In this document: positions 1-10,001 of the stretch, one piece after another | How positions within the stretch are numbered: the stretch's first letter is position 1 | Layout: every line of letters begins with the position of its first letter | Assembly: GCA_046346965.1 (NCBI GenBank) | Contig: JAXMHB010000006.1 | Span: forward strand, 124,001 to 188,000 | Length of the DNA stretch: 64,000 bases | Reading direction: 5' to 3' | Source of the DNA: JAXMHB01 sp046346965 | GTDB taxonomy: Bacteria; Pseudomonadota; Gammaproteobacteria; Xanthomonadales; SZUA-5 | Translations under genes and position numbers: made by a program | Notes under the pieces: model-generated | Seen by the model: only the letters and a program-made list of their open reading frames with translations | Told to the model about the DNA's origin: nothing | Database searches by the model: none

Positions 1-2053
1 TGCCGTTGAAACCTATCTGCGCCGCAAGCATCCGGATCTGTCGCTGCATGCGGTGCGCAATCTGCCGATGATGCAGGGGGTTTATCGGCATCTGATGGCA
101 TGGGAAGCCGGCCGGGCGCTGGCATTTCCCGCGGATCCGGCGCAACTGGCGGAGCTCAGCGCGCCGGAGCGTCAGGCTTTGCTGTCGCAAGCTTTTCTCG
201 GCCTGGGGACGCTGCATCTGGTCGCCGCCAGCGCTGGCGAGGACTACTACAACGACACCTTCATTCCCGCGGTTCTGGCGATCGACAACACCTTCCAGAT
301 TCGGCAGTTCAGCACCGATGATCTGCCGGGCTTTGCCAGCTGCCTGGTGATCTGGGCCTACTACTACTGGGCGGGCATCCCCGGTGTCGTGCTGCCGCTG
401 ATCTCGCGTTTGCTCGACGCCGTGGTGGAGTATCTGCAGCTGACGCCAGAACAGATTGCAGAGATTCGCGAGGCGCAGCGCGAGATCGAGTCCCTGTTGG
501 GGCAGATCAACGGCACCGGCTACCGGACGGCCCCAGAGAACTACGGCGCCATCACCTTCCCCGACAACGCCCGCATCATCATCCTTGGCGATTGGGGCAC
601 CAGCCTGCCGGATGCACAGGCGCTGCTGGAGGCGGTCTGGGACCTCACTTACACCCACGACCCCAGCCGGCCGATCCTGTTTCTGCATCTCGGCGATATT
701 TATTACTCCGGACTGCCGGTCGAATGCCAGCAGAACTTCTACGATGTGTTTGCGCGCGCGCGCCAGACCCTGGCCTCACGCTACGGTCAGGCCTTTCAGA
801 GCAGCGCGGCGCAGAGCAAGATCTACGCGATCCCGGGCAACCATGAGTACTACAGCAAGGGCTACGGCTACTTTCAGCTGATTGATCAGCTGAACGCTGA
901 ACTCGGCACCGGCCAGCTGTGCAGCTTCTTTTGCCTGCGCAACCAGAGCCAGACCTTCCAGTTCCTCGGCATGGATACCGGCCAGGGCGATCACAATGCC
1001 TTCGAGCCCATCGCGCCGATCATTTTTGAGCACCTGCTGCCCTGGGCCGAGCGTCGCATCAACGAACTGGTGCCCTTCCCTTTGAGTATTTGGGTGGACC
1101 GCTGGCTGGAGGCCACCATCGAGGATTACACCGGCCCATTCCCGCCGCAGTTGCAATCAACCGAACTCAGCTGGCACCGGGCGCGCCTGGCCGAGGCCCC
1201 GCGCACGCAGACCATCCTGCTCTCACACCATCAGTTGTACTCGGCGGTGGAAGCCATCGACCACCGCACGCCGCAGTTCGTCAACACCCATTTGCTGAAG
1301 GACTTCCAGAGCTACTTTCTGAGTCAAGTGCCGATGTGGCTGTGGGGGCATGAACACAGCTACGCGATTTACGGCTTTGGCACCTTCGGTCTGGACCAGG
1401 GGCGGCTGCTCGGCAGCAGCAGCTTTGAAGCCAGTCAGGCTACCGATCACCCGTATCGGGTGGCTTTCCCCGAGATACCGTTCGACCCGGGCATGCCGGT
1501 TCCGCAGCAGAGCAATGGCTACTACGACCATGCCTGCGCCGTGCTCGACTTTGGCACCGACAACCCGCCAGTCATTGGGATCATGAACTACTACCAATAC
1601 CCGAGCTGGGGACAGGAGGACGCACCGCCGGCTTCGGCGCAGCTGTCCTTGTTGTACAGCGAAATCCTGGGCCCGGCACGTGGCGGCGTGTTCAAGCCGC
1701 AGTGGAACGGCAATCTGGCGCTGGCGCCGGATTTGGTCGACAAGAAGGGCAACTACCTGAGCAACCCCTACCAGTCGACCTCGGCGCCAGCCATCGCCTT
1801 TGGCTCCGACCGCACCCAGCCACTGATGGTATGGCGCGATTCGTCCGACAACTCCCTGCATTGGGCGGTCGGCCTGATCGGCACGTCCAACGACGACATC
1901 CAGACGCCCACGCTGCAGTGGTCGCTCATGGGCAAGATCACGGCGACGACGAGCACCGGCACGCTGAACCTGTCGACCGATGCGGCGCCCGTGCTGGTCG
2001 GCTGCGGCAAGATCTTTCTGCTGGTGTTCAAGCGCAGCGGGGGTCAGCAGCTG
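1..2053 (+). pseudogene. Metallophosphoesterase, 5' part, cut by IS110 element
   Basis: The reading frame is open from the window edge, so the true start lies outside; the GTG at 53 has in-frame coding sequence before it. Calcineurin-like phosphoesterase motifs appear in order: GDWGT near position 590, LGDIYYSG near 690, GNHEYY near 836, SHHQLYS near 1225 and GHEHSY near 1348. These are the metal ligands of the PF00149 fold. The first ~170 residues seen are not recognised. Coding sequence runs to the CTG codon at 2051-2053, where IS110-like DNA begins. Joining 2053 to 3283 restores the frame, so the original protein exceeded 920 residues. Substrate unknown. The fold is clear; loss of function is inferred from the insertion. 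Confidence 0.85.
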
Positions 2054-3282
2054 TGTTCAAAGTCAAGCCGTTTTTGGCAAGTCATCGCCGCGTCGGCGCT
2101 CCCGCGCGTCGCGCAACTTGGCGTTGAGTCGCACCAAGAGCTTGCGCATGGCGGCGGTTAGCGCGACTTTGGATTCCTTGCCTTTGGTCTCCTTCAGGCG
2201 ACGGTAGAAGGCGGCAATGTCGGGGTTGCAGGTAGTGGCGGAGAGGGTCGCCATGTACAGCGCTGTACGCGCCGCTTTGCGTCCGCCACGGATGTGGCGT
2301 TTGCCTCGCTGCTCGCCCGCTGTCGTTGGCTACCGGGGCCAGGCCGGCGAGCAGGCTGATCTGGCCGCGGGTGGCAGACCCGATCTCCGGGAGCAGGATC
2401 AGCAGACTGACGGCGGTGATCCAGCCGACCCCTTCTCCGCATCCAGCAACTCGGCGTCGAGCTTGAGTTCAGGGCCCGGTCTTTGATGCGCGCCTTGATC
2501 TCTTTCTCGACCTTGTCGATGGCCTTGTCCAGCTGCTTGAGCAGGAGAGTTGATCGAGCGTTGGACAAACTTGCTGGTCGCCATCTGCAGGCGATTCTTC
2601 TCCTGCGTACCACTTTCGACCAGATCGAGCGCCACTCCGCAGTTGGCGCAGTTCGTCGTCCGCCAGCGTGGGCGGCGCCCAGCGCGGGTGGTTGGGCCGT
2701 ATCGAGGCGATCTCCGCGAGCACTTTGGCATCGACACGATCGGTCTTGGCGAGCAGCCCCATGCCCTTGGCCAGGTCGCGCGCCATTCGCGGGTCGACCT
2801 CAAGACATGCAAGCCCGCGCGGGCGAGCACATCTGCAATGCCGCGCTCATAGGCCCCGGTGGCCTCCAGCGCGACGCGCTCGCCTTCCATTCCTGCAGGC
2901 GCGTCAGCACCTCAACCAGCCCTGGGAGTCTGCGCCGCCTTCAGGAGATCTTGCGTTCCCAGTGAAACAGCACCAGTTCCTTCTTGCTGACATCGATGCC
3001 GACGAAGCTCATGTGCGCGCCCTCCGACTGTGTGGGTGAGAGCGGTTCTCCACCACGGCGTCCGCCTTGCATATACGTGTGTTGAACACTGGCAACTGTC
3101 CGAGCGATGGGTGGAGAATCAAGCGGCGGAGTGACCTGCTGACCCACGTGCGTGTGCTGTACAGAGGCACCAGGGGGGCTCGTCACTCCGCCACTTGCTC
3201 CCAAACCAAACCTCTCGCAGTTCGCAAAAGCAGACAAGTAATTGTCAGAAGCAAGAGCGAAGCAGGAGAGTCAGAAGCTAGA
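2054..3282 (-). mobile_element. Decayed IS110-family insertion sequence
   Basis: About 1.23 kb sits inside the metallophosphoesterase gene and carries a minus-strand IS110-family transposase broken into several frames. The limits are set by the host gene: coding sense stops after 2053 and resumes in frame at 3283. IS110 elements normally lack terminal inverted repeats, and none is seen. The size fits the family. The ends are inferred to within a few bases. Confidence 0.75.
2063..3012 (-). pseudogene. IS110-family transposase, multiply frameshifted
   Basis: The N-terminus at 3012 reads MSFVGIDVSKKELVLFHW, the first DEDD-type (RuvC-like) acidic motif of IS110 transposases, and the frame stops at 2941. 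The next pieces, VALEATGAYERGIADVLARA (near 2880) and GMGLLAKTDRVDAKVLAEIA (near 2750), lie in two other frames. The serine-containing transposase_20 region is scrambled between about 2610 and 2250. The C-terminus, IAAFYRRLKETKGKESKVAL (near 2215), is in a further frame. At least four frame changes mean no functional recombinase can be made from this copy. Confidence 0.85.
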
Positions 3283-4011
3283 TACAAGGGGCTGCGCTTC
3301 GCCACCTGGGTGCCGGGGGATCGCTGGTACTACTGGGGCGCGGTGATGGATCCCAATCAGCATGTCCCGATGACCAACAGCGGCCCGGGACTGACCGCCG
3401 CGCTAGAGGGTGCCTACCTCGCCTACGCCGACGCCAACGACAGCAACTACCTGAAATGGATGGTGTATACGCCGCCGTCGCCGGACACACTGGCCACGGC
3501 GGGGACCTGGGGGACGCCGGTCAAGATCAAGGATGCCAGCGGCAATTCGGTCGCGGCGAGCGGGCCACTGTCGATGTGCGCCAATGCGCAGACCGCGTTC
3601 CTGGCCTATCGGGCACCCGGCAAGCAGCTGATCCGCTGGGCGTGGCGCACGATGTGGACGCAAGACAACGCCAGCGATCCGCCCGTGGTCAATTCCGATC
3701 AGAACTGGACGGTGCAACCGGGCATCAAGGTCGGGTCCACGGCGCTCACCACTGGCGTCGGCATGGCGATTCAGGCCGACAACGAGTTCTTGTATTTGGT
3801 CTACACCGCGCAATCGACCTTTGTGCTGCAACAGGCGCTGGTGCCGCTGACCGATCTGAGCAACTGGCGTGGCAATGTGCCGATATCGATCGTGGACTCC
3901 ACGCTGATTCCGAAATCCCAGTCCGCTCCGGGCTTCTTGATTGGACAGCAGATGGCACTGGTGGTGTACCCCGGGCAGATCCAGCCGCATCTGCTGGAGG
4001 CCTGGGTGTAG
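3283..4011 (+). pseudogene. Metallophosphoesterase, 3' part after IS110 insertion
   Basis: This is the continuation of the gene cut at 2053. It begins at TAC AAG GGG (YKGLRFATWVPGDRWYYWGA) and ends at a TAG at 4009-4011. The ~240 residues have repeated GxAYLAYADA / QTAFLAYRAPG / EFLYLVYTAQS segments spaced about 65 residues apart. That looks like blades of a beta-propeller or sialidase-like lectin region fused behind the phosphoesterase domain. It has no start signal of its own and is probably not expressed alone. Confidence 0.75.
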
Positions 4012-4034
4012 GCAGACCCGCACGCCTGCTCCGG

Positions 4035-4637
4035 CGTCATTGCGAACCGCCGCGGCGCCGGCAGGCGCTGCAGGGGTGTGGCAATCCAGGTGTTCGCCCT
4101 TTGCGCTCGCCGACGCTTTGGGCACAGAGGCCTGACAGCCACACCTGGATTGCCGCGGCCCACGTCCGCGCCGCGGACGTGGACCTCGCAATGACGCCGG
4201 ACTCTGGGGAGGTTCGCGGCTGCTCCGCGTTTCGCCCGCGTGATCCGGGTTCCGTCGGCCGCGGCTGCCTGGGTGTTAGGGCGAAATGCTGCGGCAAGTT
4301 GCACGATGACCTCGGGGCCTTGGCGTACCCGCGGCAAACTGCACGCCCTCCACGGCGTCATTGCGAACCGCCGCGGCGCCGGCAGGCGCTGCGGGGGTGT
4401 GGCAATCCAGGTTCTCGCCCTTTGCGCTTGCCGACCGTTTGGGCACAGAGGCCTGACAGCCACAGCTGGATTGCCGCGGCCCACGTCCGCGCCGCGGACG
4501 CGGGCCTCGCAATGACGCCGGACTCTGGGGAGGTTCGCGGCTTGCGCTCGCCGACGCTTTGGGCACAGACGCCTGACAGCCACAGCTGGATTGCCACGGC
4601 CCACGTCCGCGCCGCGGACGCGGGCCTCGCAATGACG
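4035..4637. repeat. Long nested palindromic repeats (2.5 copies)
   Basis: Copies lie at 4035-4197, 4356-4517 and, right half only, about 4540-4637. Each full copy starts CGTCATTGCGA and ends TCGCAATGACG, with an inner inverted pair GGCAATCCAG / CTGGATTGCC, so it can fold into a long nested hairpin of ~163 bp. The copies are about 95% alike. No gene is seen between 4012 and 4906; this repeat family, spacer and a short heptamer run (4721-4748) fill it. Confidence 0.85.
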
Positions 4638-4720
4638 CCGGACTCTGGCGGCGGCCGCGCTTGCCGCCGCCGCGCGCCGCCGTCCCGGCAGCGCCGCCCA
4701 CCCCACGTCACCGCCAACCC

Positions 4721-4748
4721 TTCACTTTTCACTTTTCACTTTTCACTT
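4721..4748. repeat. Heptanucleotide run, TTCACTT x4
   Basis: Four uninterrupted copies of TTCACTT lie about 160 bp upstream of the MFS transporter start. Heptamer arrays of another sequence recur at 38.9 and 42.5 kb. Confidence 0.85.
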
Positions 4749-4906
4749 TCTTCGCTGCACCCTGCCTCCACCCCAGCCCGCCCTGGCCGCATGAATACGA
4801 ATGCACCCCCTATCCGCTGCCCGTGCTCGCTCCTACGATGCGGCGGGCGCGGGCGGGGTCGGCGCATCATCTTGGACGGCGCACGGCCGTCGCCCTGGGA
4901 GGGGAC

Positions 4907-6397
4907 ATGAAGAGCAAACCGGAACTCAGCTTCTGGCAGATCTGGAATATGTGCTTTGGCTTTCTGGGCATCCAGTTTGCCTTCCAGCTGCAGAACGGCA
5001 ACGTCTCGCGCATCTTCCAGACGCTGGGCGCGTCGATCGAGGAGATCCCGATCCTGTGGATCGCGGCGCCGCTGACCGGGCTGCTGGTGCAGCCGATCGT
5101 CGGCTACTACTCGGACCGCACCTGGAACCGCCTGGGACGGCGTCGTCCGTATTTTCTGGCCGGCGCGATTCTGACCACCATTGCGCTGTTCTTCATGCCG
5201 CACTCGCCGGCGCTGTGGGTGGCGGCGATCATGCTGTGGCTGCTGGATGCCTCCATCAACATCTCGATGGAGCCCTTCCGCGCCTTTGTCGGCGACAACC
5301 TGCCCAAGCGCCAGCGCCCCACCGGCTATGCGATGCAAAGCTTTCTGATCGGCGTCGGCGCGGTGATTGCAGGCCTGCTGCCGTGGATGCTGCAGAAAAT
5401 GGGCGTCAGCAACACCGCGCCGGCTGGCGAGATTCCGGACAACGTGCGCTATTCCTTCTACGCGGGCGGCGTGGTCTTGCTGCTGGCGATGGGCTGGACC
5501 GTGTGGCGCTCCAAGGAGTATCCGCCGGAGGAGCTGCATGCTTTCGATGAGTCCGAGCCGACGCCGGCGCATGCGCAGCTGGCGCCGCTGACGGCGCGCA
5601 ACGATGGCTGGGCCTGGTTGCTGGTCGGTGCCGGCGCCTTCTGGCTGGTGCATGTCAACGGCCTGCGCAACGATCTCTATGTCGCTGCCGGGCTGATTGC
5701 CGCCTATGGCGTAGCGCTGCTGCTGCAGACGCGGGTCTCGCGCAACACGCTGTTCGCCCATGTGATGGCCGACCTGCACGCGATGCCGGATGCCATGCGC
5801 AAGCTGGCGGTGGTGCAGTTCTTCAGCTGGTTTGCGCTGTTCTCGATGTGGATCTACACCACCGCGGCGGTGACCTCGGTGCACTTTGGCTCCAGCGACA
5901 CCACCAGCGCCGCCTACAACGCCGGCGCCGACTGGGCCAATCTGCTGCTTGGCGCCTACAACGGCTTTGCCGCGCTCGCCGCCGTCGCCATTCCGCTGGT
6001 GGTGCGCCGCATCGGCCTGCGTTACACCCACATGCTGAATCTGTGGATCGGCGGCGCCGCGCTGCTGTCCTTCCTGTTGATCCGCGATCCCACCTGGCTG
6101 CTGCTGTCGATGGTCGGTATCGGCATCGCCTGGGCCTCGATCCTGTCCTTGCCCTACGCGCTGCTGTCGGATGCGCTGCCGGCCGACAAGATGGGCGTGT
6201 ACATGGGCATCTTCAATTTCTTCATCGTCATTCCGCAATTGTTGGCGGCCAGCGTCCTCGGCGTGCTGGTGCAGAAGCTGTTCCACAACGAACCCATCTA
6301 CGCGCTGGCGGTGGGCGGTGTCAGCTTCCTGATCTCCGGACTGTGCGTGCTGCGCGTCAGCGATGCGCGCGCCGCCCACGCGGTGGCGCATGCCTGA
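4907..6397 (+). CDS. MFS transporter, SLC45/GPH-like sugar carrier
   Basis: A 496-residue polytopic membrane protein with about 12 hydrophobic segments. The N-terminus MKSKPELSFWQIWNMCFGFL and the loop GYYSDRTWNRLGRRRPYFL are typical of bacterial MFS sugar carriers related to SLC45 sucrose/maltose transporters. The ATG at 4907 is chosen because GGGAGGGGAC lies just upstream and the protein then begins at the first transmembrane region; the frame is open further upstream but reads repeat DNA. A secreted-type GH13 enzyme follows 16 bp later, so uptake of maltose, maltodextrin or a related glucoside is the likely role. The exact substrate cannot be read from sequence. Confidence 0.88.
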   Translation: MKSKPELSFWQIWNMCFGFLGIQFAFQLQNGNVSRIFQTLGASIEEIPILWIAAPLTGLLVQPIVGYYSDRTWNRLGRRRPYFLAGAILTTIALFFMPHSPALWVAAIMLWLLDASINISMEPFRAFVGDNLPKRQRPTGYAMQSFLIGVGAVIAGLLPWMLQKMGVSNTAPAGEIPDNVRYSFYAGGVVLLLAMGWTVWRSKEYPPEELHAFDESEPTPAHAQLAPLTARNDGWAWLLVGAGAFWLVHVNGLRNDLYVAAGLIAAYGVALLLQTRVSRNTLFAHVMADLHAMPDAMRKLAVVQFFSWFALFSMWIYTTAAVTSVHFGSSDTTSAAYNAGADWANLLLGAYNGFAALAAVAIPLVVRRIGLRYTHMLNLWIGGAALLSFLLIRDPTWLLLSMVGIGIAWASILSLPYALLSDALPADKMGVYMGIFNFFIVIPQLLAASVLGVLVQKLFHNEPIYALAVGGVSFLISGLCVLRVSDARAAHAVAHA

Positions 6398-6413
6398 CCC
6401 CTGGAGGCCCACG

Positions 6414-8081
6414 ATGCGCACACTTGCCCTCAGCCTGGCACTCGCCAGCGCGCTCACCGCCTGCGCCCACGGGGGCGCGCCAGTGCCCGCGGCCGCGCCG
6501 GCCGAGATCGTCGGCACGCGCGAGCCCTTTGTCAGCGAGGCGGTGTACTTCCTGATGACCGATCGCTTCGTCGATGGCGATCCGGAGAACAACCATCGCG
6601 ATCAGGGCGGGGTGAACTACAGCTTCGACCGGCCGACGCCGGGCCTGCCAGCGGGACTCGAGGACAACCTGGGCTATCTGGGCGGCGACTTCAAAGGTAT
6701 CGCCAACAACGCCCAGTACCTGCGCGACATGGGCTTCACCGCCGTCTGGCTGACGCCGATCGTCGACAACCCGGACGAGGCCTTCACCGGCGGCGACCCG
6801 GCCACCTACGGCAGCTCGCTGCGCGATGGCGGCAAGAGCGGCTACCACGGTTATTGGGGCGTCAATTTTTACGCCCTGGATGAGCATCTGCCGAGCCCGG
6901 GCCTGGGCTTCAAGGAGCTCACCGCCACGTTGCGCGACGCCGGCCTGAAGACGGTGCTCGACATCGTCGCCAATCACGGTTCCCCGAGCTTCAGCATGCC
7001 GAAAGCGCAGCCCAAGTTCGGTCAGCTGTACGATCGGGACGGCACGCTGGTGGCGGATCACCAGAATCTGGCGCCAGAGGATCTCGATCCCGAGCACAAT
7101 CCGCTGCACCGCTGGTATCTGCCCAAACGCGAGTTGGTGCAGCTGTCGAACCTCGATTGGCAGCGTCCGGAGGTGCTCGACTACTTCGTCGGCGCCTACA
7201 CGCAGTGGCTGGACCAGGGCGCCGATGCCTTCCGCATCGACACCATCGCCTTCGTCGGCAATCCCTTCTGGAAGGCCTTCGCCGAACGCATGCGCGCGCA
7301 TCGGCCGGGCTTGTTCATGTTCGCCGAGCACTTCAGCCCGGATGCCGAGCTGATTTCGCAACACACGCAGCCGGAGAACGGCGGCGTCAGCGTGCTCGAT
7401 TTCCCGCTGCAGGGCGCGATGGCGCGCGTGTTCGAGCAGGCCGACAGCGATTACGCCGAGATTGCCAAGGTGCTCTATCTGAAAGACGGCCCGTATGCCA
7501 ATCCCTACGAGCTGGCGGTGTTCTACGACAATCACGACATGAAGCGCCTGAATGCCACCGACCAGGGCTTCATCGACGCGCACAACCTGCTGTTCACCGT
7601 GCGCGGTTTCCCGGTGGTCTATTACGGCTCGGAAATCGGCTTCATGCGCGGCACCGCCGAGCACGGCGGCAACCGCAATTACTACGGTCAGGCGCGCGTC
7701 AACATGGCGCCGTCGCATCCGATCTACGCGCACCTGAAGCGCATCGCCGATCTGCGCCGCGAAACCCCGGCGCTGCAGCGCGGCGTACAGGTCAACCTGC
7801 TGTTCGCCGGCCAGCGTGCTGCCTTCCTGCGTGTGCTGCAGCAGGGCGAAACGGCGCAGACGGCGCTGGTGCTGCTGAACAAGGGTGATGCGCCGGCTGA
7901 CTACGCGCTCGACACGCTGATCCAGCCGGGCGCCTGGCGCTCGGCCTTCAGCGGGGCAGTGACCGAAGTGGCGGCCGATGGACAGTTGCGCGCCCGCGTA
8001 CCCGGCCACGGCGTCGAGGTGTTGCTGCTGGAGGGCGCCGTGACCTGGCCGGCGCTGCTGGCCGAACTCGGCCGGCGCTGA
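6414..8081 (+). CDS. GH13 alpha-amylase-family lipoprotein
   Basis: A 555-residue glycoside hydrolase family 13 enzyme. The start at 6414 follows CTGGAGG and gives a lipoprotein signal with lipobox LTAC (Cys17), so it is probably membrane-anchored outside the cytoplasm. Family regions are all present: YFLMTDRFVDGD (TIM-barrel start), DIVANHG (region I), GADAFRIDTI with the nucleophile Asp (region II), FMFAEHF with the acid/base Glu (region III) and FYDNHD with the third catalytic Asp (region IV). It resembles extracellular amylase/cyclomaltodextrinase-type enzymes. It pairs with the upstream MFS carrier as a probable starch or maltodextrin utilisation operon. Specificity within GH13 is uncertain. 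Confidence 0.9.
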   Translation: MRTLALSLALASALTACAHGGAPVPAAAPAEIVGTREPFVSEAVYFLMTDRFVDGDPENNHRDQGGVNYSFDRPTPGLPAGLEDNLGYLGGDFKGIANNAQYLRDMGFTAVWLTPIVDNPDEAFTGGDPATYGSSLRDGGKSGYHGYWGVNFYALDEHLPSPGLGFKELTATLRDAGLKTVLDIVANHGSPSFSMPKAQPKFGQLYDRDGTLVADHQNLAPEDLDPEHNPLHRWYLPKRELVQLSNLDWQRPEVLDYFVGAYTQWLDQGADAFRIDTIAFVGNPFWKAFAERMRAHRPGLFMFAEHFSPDAELISQHTQPENGGVSVLDFPLQGAMARVFEQADSDYAEIAKVLYLKDGPYANPYELAVFYDNHDMKRLNATDQGFIDAHNLLFTVRGFPVVYYGSEIGFMRGTAEHGGNRNYYGQARVNMAPSHPIYAHLKRIADLRRETPALQRGVQVNLLFAGQRAAFLRVLQQGETAQTALVLLNKGDAPADYALDTLIQPGAWRSAFSGAVTEVAADGQLRARVPGHGVEVLLLEGAVTWPALLAELGRR

Positions 8082-8107
8082 GCGCGGCCCGACGCGCTGC
8101 GGCTGCG

Positions 8108-8437
8108 GTGCTGACGCTGCTGCGCTGGGGCCTGGGCCTGTGCTCGCTGTTGGCGGGCGCCGGGTGGATCGCGCTGGCGGTGATCGGCGCGCGCTTCCGG
8201 CGCGCTTGGGGCGCCGCTGCGGCCCACCCAGGTTTGGTGTGGGGACTGCCCGCGCTGCTGGCTCTGGTGCTGGCCAGCGTGCTCTATCCCACGCCGACAC
8301 TGCTGCACGCGACGGCAGCCGCGGTCGCGCTGCTGGTCGGCGCCTCGCTCTGGCTGATGCGCACCGACTGGCGCAGCGGCTTCGCCGGCTTGCTCTACGG
8401 CAGCGCCTGGGCGCTCTACTATCTGGCCTCAGTCTGA
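8108..8437 (+). CDS. Small hydrophobic membrane protein, unknown function
   Basis: A 109-residue protein from a GTG start, with three or four hydrophobic segments: LGLCSLLAGAGWIALAVIG, GLVWGLPALLALVLASVLY, AAAVALLVGASLWL and a weaker C-terminal one. It follows the GH13 gene by 26 bp on the same strand and precedes another small gene by 15 bp, so it may be the third gene of that operon. No family is recognised. The absence of a strong ribosome binding site leaves the start uncertain. Confidence 0.55.
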   Translation: MLTLLRWGLGLCSLLAGAGWIALAVIGARFRRAWGAAAAHPGLVWGLPALLALVLASVLYPTPTLLHATAAAVALLVGASLWLMRTDWRSGFAGLLYGSAWALYYLASV

Positions 8438-8452
8438 GGATCGGAGCGGCCG

Positions 8453-8782
8453 ATGGAACCCGCGCTGCAGCTGTTTCTGGTGGCGGTCGAGGTGGACGCC
8501 GACGGCCACTGTCCACCCTACTATCGGCAGATCACGGTGAGCTGCGCACTGTGGGCGAGCGGCGCAACACAGGCGATCGAGTGGGCGACGACCGATCTGC
8601 AGCGCAGTGGCTACCGGCCGCTGCCAGGCCAGGCGCGCGCGCAGACCTGCGCACCCGCCCAGTGGGAGCACACGCTGCGTTTGCACTGGCCGGCGCGCTG
8701 TGGCCTGGCGCTGCCGCCGATACCGCAGCTCGGCGCGGCGCTGCCGGCGCCGGTGCAGCTCGGCCTGTATCCGCACGACTGA
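8453..8782 (+). CDS. Hypothetical protein
   Basis: A 109-residue protein beginning MEPALQLFLVAVEVDADGHC. It is predicted soluble, with three or four Cys and several Trp residues and no recognised domain. The start is preceded by CGGAGCGGCCG. It closes the short plus-strand run that starts with the transporter and faces the minus-strand DUF1176 gene across a 13-bp gap. Coding status is supported by position and by the absence of a better gene on the other strand. Confidence 0.5.
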   Translation: MEPALQLFLVAVEVDADGHCPPYYRQITVSCALWASGATQAIEWATTDLQRSGYRPLPGQARAQTCAPAQWEHTLRLHWPARCGLALPPIPQLGAALPAPVQLGLYPHD

Positions 8783-8800
8783 GGCCGCGCGGCCCTCAGT
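8778..8800. terminator. Palindrome between convergent genes, possible bidirectional terminator
   Basis: Arms ACTGAGG and CCTCAGT enclose a GC-rich, itself palindromic centre. It overlaps the stop region of the plus-strand gene and the last codons of the minus-strand gene. There is no clear T-run, so terminator function is inferred. Confidence 0.5.
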
Positions 8801-9854
8801 CCGCGCTGCGCCACAGCGTCGGCCAAAACTCCGCGGAGACGCCGCGGCAATCGTCCATCAGCGCATAACTCTGCAGCTGAAAGGCCTCACCGTCCCAGGT
8901 CCAGCTGGCGCTGCTGCCGCAATCGCCGATACCGCGGCCCAGCGCATAGCTGCTAATCGTGCCGGTCTCCGGCATGAATTCGGCATTGACCAGTTCGAGC
9001 TCTGTCTCCGGGCGACCCTCGCCGGAGACCGGCATCGGGAAACTGATCGCCAGCGGCGTCTCGCCGCGCCGCACCAGATACCAGCGGGAGATGAAGTTGT
9101 AGGCGCCGGCCGAGCAGCTTAGCTGCACCAGCGTGCGGCCATCCGGGAGCTTCCAGGCGTAGTCGCTCTGCGGCGAGTCGGGCTCCAGCGCCTCACAGGT
9201 GTCGGGCTCCAGCGTGCCGCGCACCTGGGCGCCCGCCGCCTTCGCCGCCGCTTCCGGCAAGGCACTGGAGCCCGGCGTGCTCAGCAGCGGCGGAGCCGGC
9301 GGCGGCAAAGGTACGCTGCTGGCCGGCTGCGGGCCCTTGCGCACCAGCGCCGTGGTGGTGCCTAGACGCTGCTGCTGCTCGTCCACCCACAGCATGATCG
9401 CGCTGGCGCCGGACAGGGAAATCGTCCCCACGGCACCTGAATCACCGACCAGCGTGACCGTCTGCGCGCGCCGCAGCGCCGCCAGGATGCGGGCGATCTC
9501 CTCAGGCCGGGTGAGCACCAGATCGAGCCGCTCCGGATCGTCCTCGGCGCTGCGCAGATGCGCCTGCTCGACCTCCAGCACACGCTCCTTTGCGTCGAGT
9601 TCGAGCGCGTAGTGGTCCTCGCGGGACAGCGGCACATCGACGCGCAGCGTGATCTGCTCGATCTCCGCCGAGGGCTCGCCGCTGCGCTCGAAGTGCAGCA
9701 TGGCCGGACTGTCACTGTCGGCGCTCGCCAATCCGATCAGCGTGCAGTGGCGGGTGTTGTCGCAGCCGCCGATCCAGTCCTTGACCGCCTTGTAGCTCTG
9801 CGCCGACACCGGACTGACGACCACCAACAGACAAGCGAAAGACCATGCGCGCAT
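8796..9854 (-). CDS. DUF1176 family secreted protein
   Basis: A 352-residue protein with signal peptide MRAWSFACLLVVVSPVSAQ. The mature part begins YKAVKDWIGGCDNTRHC, the typical opening of DUF1176 proteins, with the Trp and paired Cys residues of that family. A Pro-rich linker (PLPPPAPPLLSTPGSSALPE) sits mid-protein. The C-terminal half has the WKLPDGRTLVQLSCSAGAYN and WTWDGEAFQL segments also seen in the family. Expected in the periplasm; function unknown. The start at 9854 is the only one that gives the signal peptide. It is divergent from the channel gene, sharing a 147-bp upstream region. Confidence 0.8.
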   Translation of the reverse strand: MRAWSFACLLVVVSPVSAQSYKAVKDWIGGCDNTRHCTLIGLASADSDSPAMLHFERSGEPSAEIEQITLRVDVPLSREDHYALELDAKERVLEVEQAHLRSAEDDPERLDLVLTRPEEIARILAALRRAQTVTLVGDSGAVGTISLSGASAIMLWVDEQQQRLGTTTALVRKGPQPASSVPLPPPAPPLLSTPGSSALPEAAAKAAGAQVRGTLEPDTCEALEPDSPQSDYAWKLPDGRTLVQLSCSAGAYNFISRWYLVRRGETPLAISFPMPVSGEGRPETELELVNAEFMPETGTISSYALGRGIGDCGSSASWTWDGEAFQLQSYALMDDCRGVSAEFWPTLWRSAD

Positions 9855-10001
9855 TGGGCATCCCGGCAAGTGAGCAGGCTGCAGTATCGCGCGCCGCGAC
9901 GCACAGGCGTAGTAGAAGCGCAGGGCACGGCGCGCGCGATTCCGACGCAGCGCCAGTCCTGATAGTGTGATCGCCTCGACAGAACCTTCACCGGGATCGC
10001 C

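Noticed and set aside
4016..4660. Small genes reading RHCEARVRGADVGRGNPAVAV-like text
   Set aside because: This text is the translation of the palindromic repeat in several frames and copies, a known false-gene pattern.
4736..6592. Minus-strand frame opposite the MFS transporter
   Set aside because: His/Arg/Gln-rich composition with no domain; the plus strand is a clear 12-helix carrier.
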